In this document: positions 1 through 8,851 of the stretch, piece after piece
Numbering within the stretch: position 1 is the first letter of the stretch
Layout of the letters: every line of letters starts with the position of its first letter
Assembly (NCBI GenBank): GCA_963717195.1
Contig: CAVQVR010000022.1
Location: 1 to 23,174 of the forward strand
Direction of reading: 5' to 3'
Length of the DNA stretch: 23,174 bases
Source of the DNA: JACDAE01 sp963717195
Lineage (GTDB): Bacteria > Chloroflexota > Ktedonobacteria > Ktedonobacterales > Ktedonobacteraceae
The notes under the pieces: model-generated
The model's database searches: none
The model's input: the letters and a program-made list of their open reading frames with translations, nothing else
Told to the model about the DNA's origin: nothing
Program-made: the position numbers and the translations under genes

Positions 1-2062
1 CTCGCTACGATCCGCTGAGAGACCGAGCAGTTCGGCGTTCTGCCCAAAGCTGAGCACGCGGACCGTATCGCCGATCTGTAATGGACCCTCAGCACGCTCT
101 GGCTCCGGCTCCTTGCTCTTCGGACGCATCGGCTCCGGCACTGCCCTGATCTTCTCCTCCAGACCTCGCGCAATCGTACGTGCCTCGCCCAGACGTTCAC
201 GCGTCATATTGATGCGGCCCACATCGACTTTAATCTTCGCCAGTTGTGCCTGCACATCCTCCACTTCGCGTCTCGCTTGAGCACGCGCTTCGTTGAGAAT
301 GCGTATGCGCTGCTCCTCCAACTCATGGCGTTCCTCCTCAAGCTGGCGTCGCTGGTACTCGGCTTCGGCACGCTCCATACTCAATTGGAAGTGCTCATCT
401 TCAGCCGCCTTACGCTCAGATTGCAGCCCTTCGAGCAGAATTCTCCATGCGTACACCAGCGGTACCCAGGAACTCACGTGCACGCTCAATAACACGATCA
501 TCCAGTCCCAGACGATTGGCGATGGCTAATGCATTACTCCGTCCAGGTAAACCAATGCTGAGTTTATAGGTCGGGGAGAGCGTCTCGATATTGAACTCGA
601 CCGAGGCATTGACTACGCCCGGCTGCTCATGGGCAAACGCCTTGAGCTCCGAATAGTGCGTCGTGGCCACGGTCGTGACATGCCGCTCTAACAGGAAGGT
701 CAGAATGGCACGTGCCAGGGCCGAACCCTCGCTTGGATCGGTGCCCGCGCCCAGTTCGTCAAAGAGCACCAGTACACGAGATCCCTGCGCGTACTTCTTG
801 AGCAAGGTTTCAGCCAGTGCGCCCGATATCTCCGGTGTGCCGCGCTTCTGCTCCTCGTCGATACGGCGCAGGATCTCGATGATACGCGTCAGGTGCGACG
901 AGAATGTACTGAGGCTCTGCTCGATGCTCTGCTCGTCGCCGATATCCGCGAAGATATTCTCGAAGACCGCAATCTCGGAATTCTCATCCGCTGGAATGTG
1001 CAGCCCGGCCTGTGCCATTAGCGCCAGCAAGCCCACCGTTTTCAAGGCCACGGTCTTACCACCAGTGTTCGGGCCTGTGATCACAACCATAAAGAAGTCG
1101 CGCCCCAGGTGGAAATTGGTGGGCACAACCTTGCCAGTAAGCAACGGATGACGAGCATTGCGCAGATCGATGCGTCCTTGATCATTCAGGCGCGGTACGT
1201 TAGAACGGGTCATGCGGCCATAGCGTGCTTTCGCCAGGTGCAGATCAAATTCGGCCAGCAACTCGACCGCGACTTTGAGCGACTCCGCCTCGCGCCCAAT
1301 CTCTGCCGAGAGCACACGCAGAATGCGCTCAACTTCCTGGCGCTCCTCAATCTGCAGTTCGCGCACGCGGTTATTCAATTCGACCACCACCATCGGCTCA
1401 ATAAAAACGGTTGCGCCGCTGGACGATTGGTCATGAACGATACCGCGCACATGGCTGCGACTATCGGCCTTGACCGGTATCACGTAGCGATCATTGCGCA
1501 TCGTGACTATCGGCTCCTGCAAAGAGTTGCCGAACTCATTGACTAGCGTACGCAGGCGCTCCTGCAAACGCTGATTAGCTCCTCTAATATCGAAGCGGAT
1601 TTTGCGCAGGGCCGGGCTGGCTGTGTCTAAAACCTCGCCCTCTTCGCTCACCGTCTCTTCGATACGGCGCACAATTAGCGGGCGTTGCGGAATATCCTGG
1701 CCCAGCATATGCAGTAGTGGGAAGGTCTCGACATCCAACTTCGCCAGCATGTGCGCCACAAAGATCGTCGCACGCGTCGTCTCCAGTACCTCTACAAGGT
1801 CGGTCGGTATCAAGACACCATCACGAGCAGCACGAACCAATAGCGGGCGAATATCATGAGCGCCGCGCACACCCGCGTCGGCGTGTAGATCGATCAGGCG
1901 AGATGCCTCTGTTGTATAAGCGAGACGACGGTTCGCCTCCTCTATATTGGGAGTCGGTTCGAGGGCCATCACCAGATCTTTGCTGGCCGAAAAAGCTGCC
2001 TCGTGCGCTACTTTCGCCAGTATTTTTGGGTACTCCAGTGTCTGGATACTTTTCTCGTGCAT
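1..2062 (-). CDS. mutS2: Endonuclease MutS2, frameshifted and 3'-truncated by window edge
   Basis: MutS2 is a DNA-binding ATPase/nuclease of the MutS superfamily, linked to suppression of homologous recombination and to ribosome rescue. The start at 2062 (MHEKSIQTLEYPKIL) is chosen because it matches the usual family N-terminus; 17 in-frame residues upstream do not. Walker A GPNTGGKT lies at about residues 330-337 and Walker B VLFDELGAGTDPSEG near 435. The ATPase frame stops at 416, but the next frame carries on at once with LLEGLQSERKAAEDEHF, the charged coiled coil, then the start of the KOW-like segment (LQIGDTVRVLSFGQNAELLG), open to base 1. Removing one base at 439-442 (AATTC) restores a single frame. 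The C-terminal Smr domain would lie beyond base 1. A GAGGA lies 16 bases before the ATG. The break is probably a sequence error. Confidence 0.93.
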
Positions 2063-2092
2063 AATCGTGTTAATAATTCCTCTACATACAGG

Positions 2093-2112
2093 TGCGCCCA
2101 CTGCCGGGCGCA
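2093..2112 (-). other. Stem-loop in the mutS2 leader
   Basis: TGCGCCC at 2093-2099 pairs perfectly with GGGCGCA at 2106-2112 around a 6-base loop, 30 bases upstream of the mutS2 ATG. It would sit in the 5' untranslated region if transcription starts further upstream. There is no U-tract, so it is not an intrinsic terminator. Its role is unknown. Confidence 0.45.
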
Positions 2113-2196
2113 TAGTTACAGATAGTATCTATCAAAAATACCAGGGGATACGATACCATATCTCTATAAGTACGACAATAATGGGGAATTCCGTCT

Positions 2197-2237
2197 CACC
2201 ACGGGTTTATAGATGGGCACCACGGGTTTATAAATGG
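2197..2237. repeat. Two tandem copies of a 20-21 bp unit
   Basis: The unit CACCACGGGTTTATAGATGGG (2197-2217) is followed directly by a near copy (2218-2237, one substitution, one base shorter) and then by CACCCCTACC. It lies in the 388-base gap between mutS2 and the lipoprotein gene. The rest of that gap holds no convincing gene. The CCCCTACC tail recurs in another gap at about 10504-10511 (GCCCCTACC), which hints at a dispersed repeat family, but this is a weak resemblance. Confidence 0.6.
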
Positions 2238-2450
2238 CACCCCTACCAATTGCCCTGACACAGAGCAATGAATTTCTGCCCGCAAAAATGGATGTACGGA
2301 ATTCTCCTGCGAGAAAGGGGATGAGTGCGTGCAATATGTTCTCTATGAATAATAACACACTTCCTATCGTAAATCATCCCGCCAGAAGACTCTCGGATAT
2401 CCACCATTTTTTTGATCCGAAGCCGATAAACTTGTTAAACCTGATTTTTA

Positions 2451-3884
2451 CTATACGCTCGCCCATCCGATAAGAGAAAGATTTTCTGAACTCTGGGCCT
2501 GTTCCACTTCTATAGGGCCAGTACTCCCAAAAGAGACTATCTTTAACGTGTCTGCGAAAGAATTAGCGGATACCTGGCTCTCATTTACAAACGCATACAT
2601 ACGTCCATCCCGTGAAATGAGTGACCATGGGTCGGGATCGTCTCCTTGTGATATATATGCATAGAGTGAATCAGTTGATATAAGATGATCCACATGATTA
2701 CCATCCGTAGAGACATTCCAGAATGTGCAGGAATCTTTTCCGGTTGCTGATGATATACACGTCGAGACAAGTAATTGGCTATCCGATTCCATGACTGCAC
2801 TTGCATCTACTGCGTTTATACCATCTATATCTTCTCCATTCGGCCCCTGGAAGATAAACTTATGATCTCCAGAAGCAGAAATGCGATAGATAGCACAGGT
2901 CTTCTGACATTGCCAGATAAACAGCAACGGGCTATCCGGCCTACTAATCGTCATACTTGTTGTTACAGCAACAACAAAATGCAGATCTGACACTTGCTGG
3001 ACACCTGCTCGTGTCAGATCAAGCGTATACAAGCTGGTAGGTGGGAATTGAGGACCAGCAGCATTCGCCGTTTCATAGACTATACGTTGCTCAGGTGGAT
3101 TTATGTATGGGGATGCAGATACCTGCTCTTCATACTTCATAAGATAGATATGAGTATTATCTTTCCATGACTGAACAACAAACATTCCATTGAGATCTGG
3201 CGGGGAAGAAAATATCTGATGTATCGCCCCCGCCCTGGTATCAAGCAGAAAGATACCATGCAATCCTTGTGCATTTGTACCTGAGAAAGAGATATAACGT
3301 TGATTTGGCGACCAACGGGAACCTCCCACTACACCACCGCACCAGAGTGTTTGTAGATATTTTCCATCCGTACGAATAATCTGTATCTCCCGATCTCCAT
3401 GCGACTCCGGTGCATGATCGGTTATATACAGTAACCATTGGCCGTCAGGAGAGAGCGAGATGTCATAAATGTCTTCGTTTTCGCCCAGAGTTACAATGTT
3501 CTTTTTTATACCAGTCGTGCTATCATAGCGCTCAAAAGTAGTTACATAATTGTATGAAGAACTGTTGAATTGATGGGCATACACCAGCACCTGGCGACCA
3601 TTATTTGCAGCAGGTAATGGAGGCAAATCTATGTTACTCGCCTGCCACGAAACAGGGCATCGTGCAGAGTGTGACGTAACGATAGCACTCGTTGCCGGTA
3701 AAGGTGCGGTACTCGTTGGAACTGGAGTCGGTATAACATTAACAAAAGGAGTTGCAGTGGCGCCAGGTGTTGAAGCATGCTGCGAAGATTGTGCTACCAG
3801 CCCACTTCGTTCACATGAAGATAAGAATAGGAGACAAACACAACAGAGCAAGATATATCCAGGAGAACGTAAAACAGATTGCAT
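2451..3884 (-). CDS. Lipoprotein with TolB/PD40-like beta-propeller repeats
   Basis: A 477-residue predicted exported lipoprotein. A hydrophobic signal peptide ends in a lipobox LSSC with the acylated Cys at residue 24. A Pro/Thr/Ala-rich linker (about 30-70) follows, then a mainly beta body. Motifs of the WD40-like PD40/TolB type are visible: SPDGQWLLYITDH, SPNQRYISFSGTN and SRDGRMYAFVNES. The whole frame is intact. The start is supported by AAGGA 8 bases upstream. It would sit on the outer face of the membrane, perhaps as a binding or scaffold protein; no ligand can be read from sequence. Transcription is away from the Crp-like palindrome at 3962-3977. A weak TATAAA lies at 3924-3929 (minus) without a clear -35. 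Confidence 0.8.
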   Translation of the reverse strand: MQSVLRSPGYILLCCVCLLFLSSCERSGLVAQSSQHASTPGATATPFVNVIPTPVPTSTAPLPATSAIVTSHSARCPVSWQASNIDLPPLPAANNGRQVLVYAHQFNSSSYNYVTTFERYDSTTGIKKNIVTLGENEDIYDISLSPDGQWLLYITDHAPESHGDREIQIIRTDGKYLQTLWCGGVVGGSRWSPNQRYISFSGTNAQGLHGIFLLDTRAGAIHQIFSSPPDLNGMFVVQSWKDNTHIYLMKYEEQVSASPYINPPEQRIVYETANAAGPQFPPTSLYTLDLTRAGVQQVSDLHFVVAVTTSMTISRPDSPLLFIWQCQKTCAIYRISASGDHKFIFQGPNGEDIDGINAVDASAVMESDSQLLVSTCISSATGKDSCTFWNVSTDGNHVDHLISTDSLYAYISQGDDPDPWSLISRDGRMYAFVNESQVSANSFADTLKIVSFGSTGPIEVEQAQSSENLSLIGWASV

Positions 3885-3961
3885 TATCAGTATCCTTTTT
3901 CAAATTGCATTGATAAAGTACTATTTATACTCTCATTTTATGACAGAACAGACATCTAGAC

Positions 3962-3977
3962 TGTGAACTAGTTCACA
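3962..3977. promoter_or_regulatory. Perfect 16-bp palindrome matching the CRP/FNR-family consensus
   Basis: TGTGAACTAGTTCACA is a perfect palindrome of the form TGTGA-N6-TCACA, the consensus recognised by CRP-type regulators. It lies between two divergent genes: 78 bases upstream of the lipoprotein start (minus) and about 33 bases upstream of the -35 box of the plus-strand gene at 4175. A further half-site TGTGACA follows at 3979-3985. The binding protein is not in this window. Confidence 0.6.
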
Positions 3978-4009
3978 ATGTGACACAGCTTCATCCTCAA
4001 TATCATCAT

Positions 4010-4039
4010 TTGACATTAACACAAGAAACATGGTATCTT
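4010..4039 (+). promoter_or_regulatory. Sigma70-like promoter for the gene at 4175
   Basis: A perfect -35 TTGACA (4010-4015) is separated by 18 bases from TATCTT (4034-4039). This predicts a start near 4046 and a leader of about 130 bases. Confidence 0.5.
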
Positions 4040-4174
4040 GCCCCCTGCGTGCTGAAGGAAGAAATGGTTTGAGGTGTGAGGACATGCACGGAAAGAACAG
4101 AACATTTATCGGCAAGAGAAGTAGGGGTACTTCCACGCGTAAAAAAGGAAACTTACAAAAAGGAGCAAGATACT

Positions 4175-4798
4175 ATGTGGCCGTTTGATCAGAACAACCA
4201 GCAGATGTACCAACAATACGCTCAAGCATATGACACAAACAACTATAATGGCATTGACAATAACCAGATATGGGGACACCTCTTTCAGTTCATGCAGGGA
4301 GCGCCCATGGATATGCAGCAGCGTATCTATCAGCAGCACTTTGACCAGATGCCCTACGAACAGCGCGTAGTGCTGGCCCAGCAGATGCCCCAGGGTTACT
4401 ATATGGACCCGAACGATACGTGGTCGATGGCACAATCCTTTCATCGCCTGGGTCAAGAGCAACCAAACATGCTTCAACGCATCATGAGTCACCCTTTGCT
4501 CACAGGTGTCGCACTTGGCCTCGTCGGATTGGTTGCCAAACATGCACTCTCACATCATCACCAGAATGCCTACCAGGAACAATACGGCTATCAACAACAA
4601 CCACAATACGGTCAACAGCCACAGTACGGCTACAACCAGGGCTTCCAACCAGACCCCTACGCCCAGCAGCAAGTCTACCAGGAGCAGCAAGAGGTACAGG
4701 AACTACGCCGCGAACTGCGCCAGGAAGAACGGCGCGAGGAACGACGTGAGGAGCGCTTTGAAGAGCGTGAACACCATCACCATCGCGATGAATGGTAG
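4175..4798 (+). CDS. Gln/Tyr-rich low-complexity protein with charged C-terminal tail
   Basis: A 207-residue protein of unknown function. The start at 4175 (MWPFDQNNQQM) is preferred over an in-frame ATG at 4076 because AGGAG lies 9 bases before it. Residues 1-30 are Gln/Asn/Tyr-rich. Residues about 35-105 look helical and amphipathic. LLTGVALGLVGLVAKHAL (about 109-126) is a short glycine-rich hydrophobic segment, possibly a membrane anchor. Residues about 130-170 are prion-like Gln/Tyr/Pro repeats (PQYGQQPQYGYNQ). The end is an Arg/Glu helix (RREERREERFEERE) with a His cluster. It is a single gene with its own promoter downstream of a Crp-like site. No enzymatic motif is seen; a surface or scaffold role is only a guess. 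Confidence 0.75.
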   Translation: MWPFDQNNQQMYQQYAQAYDTNNYNGIDNNQIWGHLFQFMQGAPMDMQQRIYQQHFDQMPYEQRVVLAQQMPQGYYMDPNDTWSMAQSFHRLGQEQPNMLQRIMSHPLLTGVALGLVGLVAKHALSHHHQNAYQEQYGYQQQPQYGQQPQYGYNQGFQPDPYAQQQVYQEQQEVQELRRELRQEERREERREERFEEREHHHHRDEW

Positions 4799-4821
4799 GT
4801 AAACCGTAGGAACATATCAGA

Positions 4822-4941
4822 GATATGGTGACAGTTCCTTTGCCTGCTACCATATCCCTGAACACCAATTTGTAGAAGCACGATTGATCTCGCCTGTCCA
4901 TTCATAGGCCCATATCGCTTCCGAACCAGACCAATGGGCCT
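4822..4941. other. Two stem-loops between convergent genes
   Basis: GATATGGT (4822-4829) pairs with ACCATATC (4849-4856). AGGCCCAT (4906-4913) pairs with ATGGGCCT (4934-4941). Both stems are perfect 8-mers with loops of about 20 bases and no U-tract. They lie between the 3' end of the Gln-rich gene (plus) and the 3' end of lctP (minus), where transcription should stop, so they may protect or terminate transcripts. Confidence 0.35.
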
Positions 4942-4967
4942 GCAAACGCTACCCTACAACGATACCC

Positions 4968-6655
4968 TCACTTCGGAATCATCCACGTAAAGAGATACTG
5001 CTGTCCCATCACAAGCAAGCCCAAAATCGCAGCCAGAACGATGCTATGAATGAACGTGCGCCGTATGATCAGACCCTCTTTCCCTGCCAATGAGGTCGTC
5101 GAAACGCCCGTTGTGACGTTCTGCGGCGAGATCATTTTTGACATAACCGCACCAGACGAATTGGAAGCAGCCATCAGCACGGGGCTGAGATTTAACTGTC
5201 GAGCAGCTACAACCTGTAGATTGCCAAAAAGTGCATTGCTCGACGTATCGCTACCACTCAGGAAGCAGGCAATCCAACCCAGGAAGACCGAGAAGAAGGG
5301 GAAGATGCCACCCACCTTCGAGATCGCCAGGCCCAACGTATACGCCATCCCCGAATAGTTATACAGATAAGCTACGCCAAGGATGAGCATAACGGTGAGA
5401 ATAGCCCAGCGCAATTGTCGCCAGGTATCCCCCAATGCCTCCAATATAATACTCGGACTGGACCCAGTGAAAATCATTACCAGGGATGTAAGAAGCATCG
5501 CTACAAAGATTGCAGTACCTGTACCAAATGGCTGGAAGGTATAGACGGCAGCATAGGGCTTGTTATACAGCGTCAGGAAGACCTGGTTATGCAGATCAGG
5601 CCACTTGATTAGTTGTTGGCCTACATTCGCCGGAATTTTAAGAAACGTCCAGGCAATAACGAGCGCACTTACCAGTAGCCATGGCAACCAGGCAAGAACA
5701 GTTTCAGCAGGGGTAGGCCGGACACCATGGGGAGGATTCTCTCGGCAGGCACTGGCACTCCCCGTTCACCTATGGGCGAACCGTCAGTAACAGTTGCCGG
5801 AACTTCGGTTGCAAAGTTGGCGCGATAGTCCTCCATATCACGCGGACGCCAGAACTGCACAAAGGTAATAACACAGATCAGCGAGACCAGCGACGCCAGC
5901 ACGTCAGGTAGCTGCACGCTGATGAAGTTTGAGACAATAAATTGTGTAACGGCGAATGAAACACCAGCCACCAGCGCAACCGGCCAGATCGTACGCAGGC
6001 TACGAAAGCCCGCATAATAGACCATTGCATAGAATGGCAGAATCAAGGCAAAGAAGGGCAACTGACGACCAATCATTGCGGCCAACAGAGTATCTTTGAT
6101 ACCTGTCACACTTGCCAGCGTCACCACAGGAGCGCCCAGAGCACCAAAGGCGACCGGCGTGGTATTGAAAATCAGAGTGATGGTCACCGCTTCAAGAACT
6201 GGAAAACCAAGGGCAATCAACAGAGCACTACCAATTGCCACAGGCGTGCCAAAGCCCGCAACACCCTCCATCAGAGCACCAAAGCTAAAACCGATGAGGA
6301 GCATAAGAATGCGTTTGTCTGGTGGCACATTGTAGATCATCCAACGCCGGAATAGCTCAAACTTGCCAGAGTGAACGGTGATATTGTACAGCCACATCGC
6401 GTTCCAGACGATCCACATCACTGGAACCAGCGCGAATGCCATTCCATTCAAGGTAGAGGTCGCGGCAAGATTAGCGGGCATTCTCCAGACAAATATCGCG
6501 ACCAGGAGAGCAACGATCAATCCAGCTAATGCCGCCTGCCACGCGGGTCGCCTGACCACACCGAGCAATACCAGGACTACAATAATAGGGATGAAACCAA
6601 CAAGGAAGGAGAGGAAGAGATTATCAGCCACAGGCTGAAGGATCTGATGGAACAT
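4968..6655 (-). CDS. lctP: L-lactate permease (LctP family), frameshifted
   Basis: A multi-span transporter of the lactate permease family (proton-coupled L-lactate/glycolate uptake). The first part (6655 to about 5740) carries several hydrophobic segments and the family signature EGVAGFGTPVAIGSALLIAL, then FNTTPVAFGALGAPVVTLAS. The second part carries SGSDTSSNALFGNLQVVAA and NSSGAVMSKMISPQNVTTGV, strongly conserved in LctP. The two halves are in different frames; the change lies between about 5703 and 5745, in or near CCCC runs. Reconstructed length is about 562 residues, normal for the family. The start at 6655 (MFHQILQP) is chosen because GGAGGT lies 7 bases before it; the ATG at 6670 overlaps that ribosome site. 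It is monocistronic, with a long leader holding an operator-like site and a tiny ORF. The frame break is probably an error. Confidence 0.92.
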
Positions 6656-6758
6656 CTTTACTACCTCCATAGATACAAGATGTATTTCACGAAAGAAGAT
6701 GAGTCACGTAGAAACGTGGCGGGGAAGAGATGTTCACCTTTGAGCGAATGGTTCCATT

Positions 6759-6800
6759 TTACCGGCAAAGACGCGACATAACAAAGGCTCTTTTTAGCAT
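6759..6800 (-). CDS. Possible 13-residue leader peptide upstream of lctP
   Basis: AAGGAGG (6804-6810) is followed 3 bases later by ATG and an ORF reading MLKRAFVMSRLCR, then TAA. It lies about 100 bases before the lctP start, inside its predicted leader. The strong ribosome site is the only support, and its spacing is short. No clear attenuator stems were found around it. Confidence 0.25.
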   Translation of the reverse strand: MLKRAFVMSRLCR

Positions 6801-6865
6801 GATCCTCCTTTCCATATTCAAAATTTTCCAATGTGTACCTGCAAAGAAAACTCTTCTGATCTTTG

Positions 6866-6897
6866 AACATATTGGCATATGTTTTGCATTTTGTCAA
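6866..6897 (-). promoter_or_regulatory. Putative lctP promoter with overlapping inverted repeat
   Basis: On the minus strand TTGACA (6892-6897) is followed after 17 bases by a weak CAATAT (6869-6874). An exact inverted repeat AACATAT-N4-ATATGTT (6866-6883) covers the -10 and part of the spacer, where a repressor would block polymerase. The predicted leader to 6655 is about 200 bases. The -10 is poor, so the promoter call is tentative; the dyad is exact. Confidence 0.4.
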
Positions 6898-6951
6898 GCT
6901 AGAAGAGTTCAATGGCAAAAAGCACATCTTTACATTAAATTAGTATTAAAA

Positions 6952-6990
6952 AAGAGAAGCTTATAAGTTTTTCCCCTGTAAGCTTCTCTT
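6952..6990 (-). terminator. Intrinsic terminator (minus strand)
   Basis: AAGAGAAGCTTA (6952-6963) pairs perfectly with TAAGCTTCTCTT (6979-6990) around a 15-base loop. Read on the minus strand the stem is followed by six Ts (6948-6953, partly shared with the stem). It lies about 110 bases past the stop of the repeat gene ending at 7101 and separates it from lctP. Confidence 0.8.
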
Positions 6991-7100
6991 CTCTCATAAG
7001 GCCTGGAAAGCGGATCTATGCCTTGACTTTGGAAGTCACTATAACGTTCGGAATGCTCTGTCCCATTCTGCCACCTCGATCAGAGAACGATAACGATCTT

Positions 7101-7701
7101 TTACTGATTTTGATCGTTCTGTCCTCCTCCGAAGAGGCCACCCATGTTACCCATGCGCTTTTCAGCATCCTGCTCCAAATTGTTTAACACACCACCAGCA
7201 GCATCTTTGGCCTGCTGAGTATATTTTGAGCCGCCAGGAATTTTGTTGCCAAATTGATCAATAGCCTGATTAATCTGGTTGTCAGCCATTTGCCTCGCAT
7301 CACCCAATGCCCCTTGTTGGCCCTGGTTCCCCTGGTTCCCTGATTGGTCCTGGTTCCCCTGATTGCCATACTGGTCCTGCTGGGATTGATTCCCTTGATT
7401 ACCATATTGGTCTTGTTGGGATTGATTCCCCTGATTGCCATACTGGTCCTGCTGGGATTGATTCCCTTGATTACCATATTGGTCTTGTTGGGATTGATTC
7501 CCTTGATTACCATATTGGTCCTGCTGGCCCTGGTTCCCCTGGTTGCCATACTGATCCTGCTGGCCCTGGTTCCCCTGGTTGCCATACTGATTTCTGTTGG
7601 CCCTGGTTCCCCTGGTTGCCATACTGGTCCTGTTGGCCCTGGTTCCCCTGGTTGCCATACTGGTCCTGCTGGGATTGATTTTGTGGATAGTTACTGCTCA
7701 T
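7101..7701 (-). CDS. Asn/Gln/Gly-rich tandem-repeat protein, frameshifted
   Basis: About 199 residues once reconstructed. Start MSSNYPQNQSQQ at 7701 with a purine-rich AGAGAAG before it; an in-frame ATG at 7719 is possible. The body is about nine copies of a 12-residue unit DQYGNQGNQ(S/G)QQ, plus a degenerate copy. The C-terminal part (about residues 125-185), with DARQMADNQINQAIDQFGNK and KYTQQAKDAAGGVLNNL, is helical. It resembles the MT0933/Rv0909-like antitoxin-type domain also found in actinobacterial small proteins; this is a weak resemblance from memory. One extra base in a TTT run at 7591-7593 breaks the frame after repeat 2, while the repeat peptide resumes exactly in the next frame. 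There is a strong promoter at 7946-7975 and a terminator at 6952-6990, so it is a single-gene unit. Function unknown. Confidence 0.75.
7317..7665 (-). repeat. 36-bp coding tandem repeat, about 9-10 copies
   Basis: Each 36-bp unit encodes 12 residues. The copies in about 7378-7521 form a higher-order 72-bp pattern, because units alternate between two sequence variants at synonymous sites (for example CCATACTGGTCC against CCATATTGGTCT on the plus strand). This suggests recent duplication of pairs of units. Copy number is likely to vary between strains. Confidence 0.8.
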
Positions 7702-7813
7702 AATCTTCTTCTCTTTCAATGAGTGGAAAATACAAATTTTCCTTCAGGCGACGATGCCGATAGCATGTCTACATATGATAGGACCGTTCCTAATCATATT
7801 AGTGGTACAGACA

Positions 7814-7835
7814 TTCATGCCCTAAAAGGCATGAA
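7814..7835 (-). other. Stem-loop in the long leader of the repeat gene
   Basis: TTCATGCC (7814-7821) pairs with GGCATGAA (7828-7835) around a 6-base loop. It falls in the roughly 240-base untranslated leader predicted from the promoter at 7946-7975. Nothing else was recognised in the 389-base gap 7720-8108 apart from that promoter. Confidence 0.35.
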
Positions 7836-7945
7836 AGAGCCACCATACAACACACATCTTCTCTGTGGAAAAACCAAAAGAGGGAAGACTGACACGGAAG
7901 CATCAGAACATTGCTTCACTACTTGCGATTTGCCCTCGTCCTTCT

Positions 7946-7975
7946 ATCATACTTTCAGTTGGAGTAACATGTCAA
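7946..7975 (-). promoter_or_regulatory. Strong sigma70-like promoter for the repeat protein
   Basis: On the minus strand TTGACA (7970-7975), an 18-base spacer and TATGAT (7946-7951) give a near-consensus promoter. The predicted start is near 7939, leaving a leader of about 240 bases before the ATG at 7701. Confidence 0.6.
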
Positions 7976-8108
7976 GTGCAAAAATGATGTTTACTATTCA
8001 AAACAGTGTAAGAAAACTATTTTATTTTGCTGAGTATATCCTCAATCAAAACTCTAGCAATCAATAAAATATGTAACCACTATTTTCTATATACTTTTTT
8101 TGCCTCTT

Positions 8109-8838
8109 TCACATCTGAGGAGAAACATCAGGGTGTGCAGCGAGCAAATAGCCAATCCCAACTTTGGTCATAATGTAGCGAGGATGAGTGGCATCGGGCT
8201 CGATCTTGCGGCGCAGGCGGTTAATATTGACCTGGAGCATATGGCCCTCGCCGACATATTCGGACCCCCAGACGTGTTCCAGCAGCAGATCCTGCGTCAC
8301 GACACGACCAGCGTTCTGAGCCAGGTAGGAAAGAATGCGATACTCTGTTGGCGTGAGCACAACTTCTTTGCCTTTCATGGTCACCAGGTGCTGCGCGAAA
8401 TCGATGGTTAGCTCGCCAATTGTTGTTGTTGTGCGCAATGCATGGGACTGCTCATTGGCGATAAACAGTGCTCTGCGTAGTACAGCTCGCACACGCGCCA
8501 GTAATTCGTCGACGCTAAATGGCTTGGTGAGATAATCATCTGCACCGAGATCAAGACCGCGCACTTTATCCTGGTCTTGCCCACGTGCCGTAATGATGAT
8601 GATAGGGACCGCTGAGAATTTCACGTACGCGATGACAGACCGTAAAGCCATCCATCTTGGGCATCATCACATCCAACAGCACAAGATCAGGCGCATGCGT
8701 CTCAACCTGTTCAAGAGCCTGTTTGCCATCGCTGGCTGTAAGAACCTCATAGCCCTCCAGTTGAAGATTACGTGCAACCAGGCGCAGCAACTGGGGATCA
8801 TCATCCGCCGTCAGTATAGTCGTTTTCTTAGCAGGCAT
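8109..8838 (-). CDS. OmpR/PhoB-family response regulator, frameshifted
   Basis: A two-domain transcriptional regulator. The receiver domain has the acidic triad D12-D14, phosphoacceptor D56 in LVLLDVMMPKMDG and the conserved Lys in LTKPFSVDELLARVRAVLRR. A winged-helix DNA-binding domain follows (VVLTPTEYRILSYLAQNAG, NINRLRRKIEPD, IMTKVGIGYLL). The frame breaks between VCHRVRE and SAVPIIIITARG; dropping one base of TTT at 8619-8621 gives a continuous protein of about 242 residues, normal for the family. The start MPAKKTTILTADDD at 8838 has AAGGAT upstream. It begins 13 bases after the stop of the histidine kinase gene, so the two form one transcript and almost certainly a cognate pair. Target genes unknown. 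Confidence 0.92.
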
Positions 8839-8851
8839 ACTTACCCATCCT

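Noticed and set aside
2164..2358. 64-codon minus-strand ORF spanning the tandem repeat
   Set aside because: It starts at GTG with a ribosome site too close, and its repeated IYKPVV simply translates the DNA repeat.
6661..6927. 88-codon minus-strand ORF covering the lctP leader
   Set aside because: No ribosome site, no recognisable domain, and it overlaps the lctP start and the operator-like site.
7317..7665. CRISPR-like array
   Set aside because: The units are contiguous with no unique spacers and encode a regular 12-residue peptide.
7307..7703. Plus-strand ORFs of 119-123 codons over the repeat array
   Set aside because: They mirror the tandem repeat in antisense frames; the minus frame has start, ribosome site, promoter and terminator.
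7723..8067. 114-codon plus-strand ORF between the repeat gene and the response regulator
   Set aside because: GTG start without a ribosome site; it is antisense to a strong minus promoter and leader, and its composition is not gene-like.
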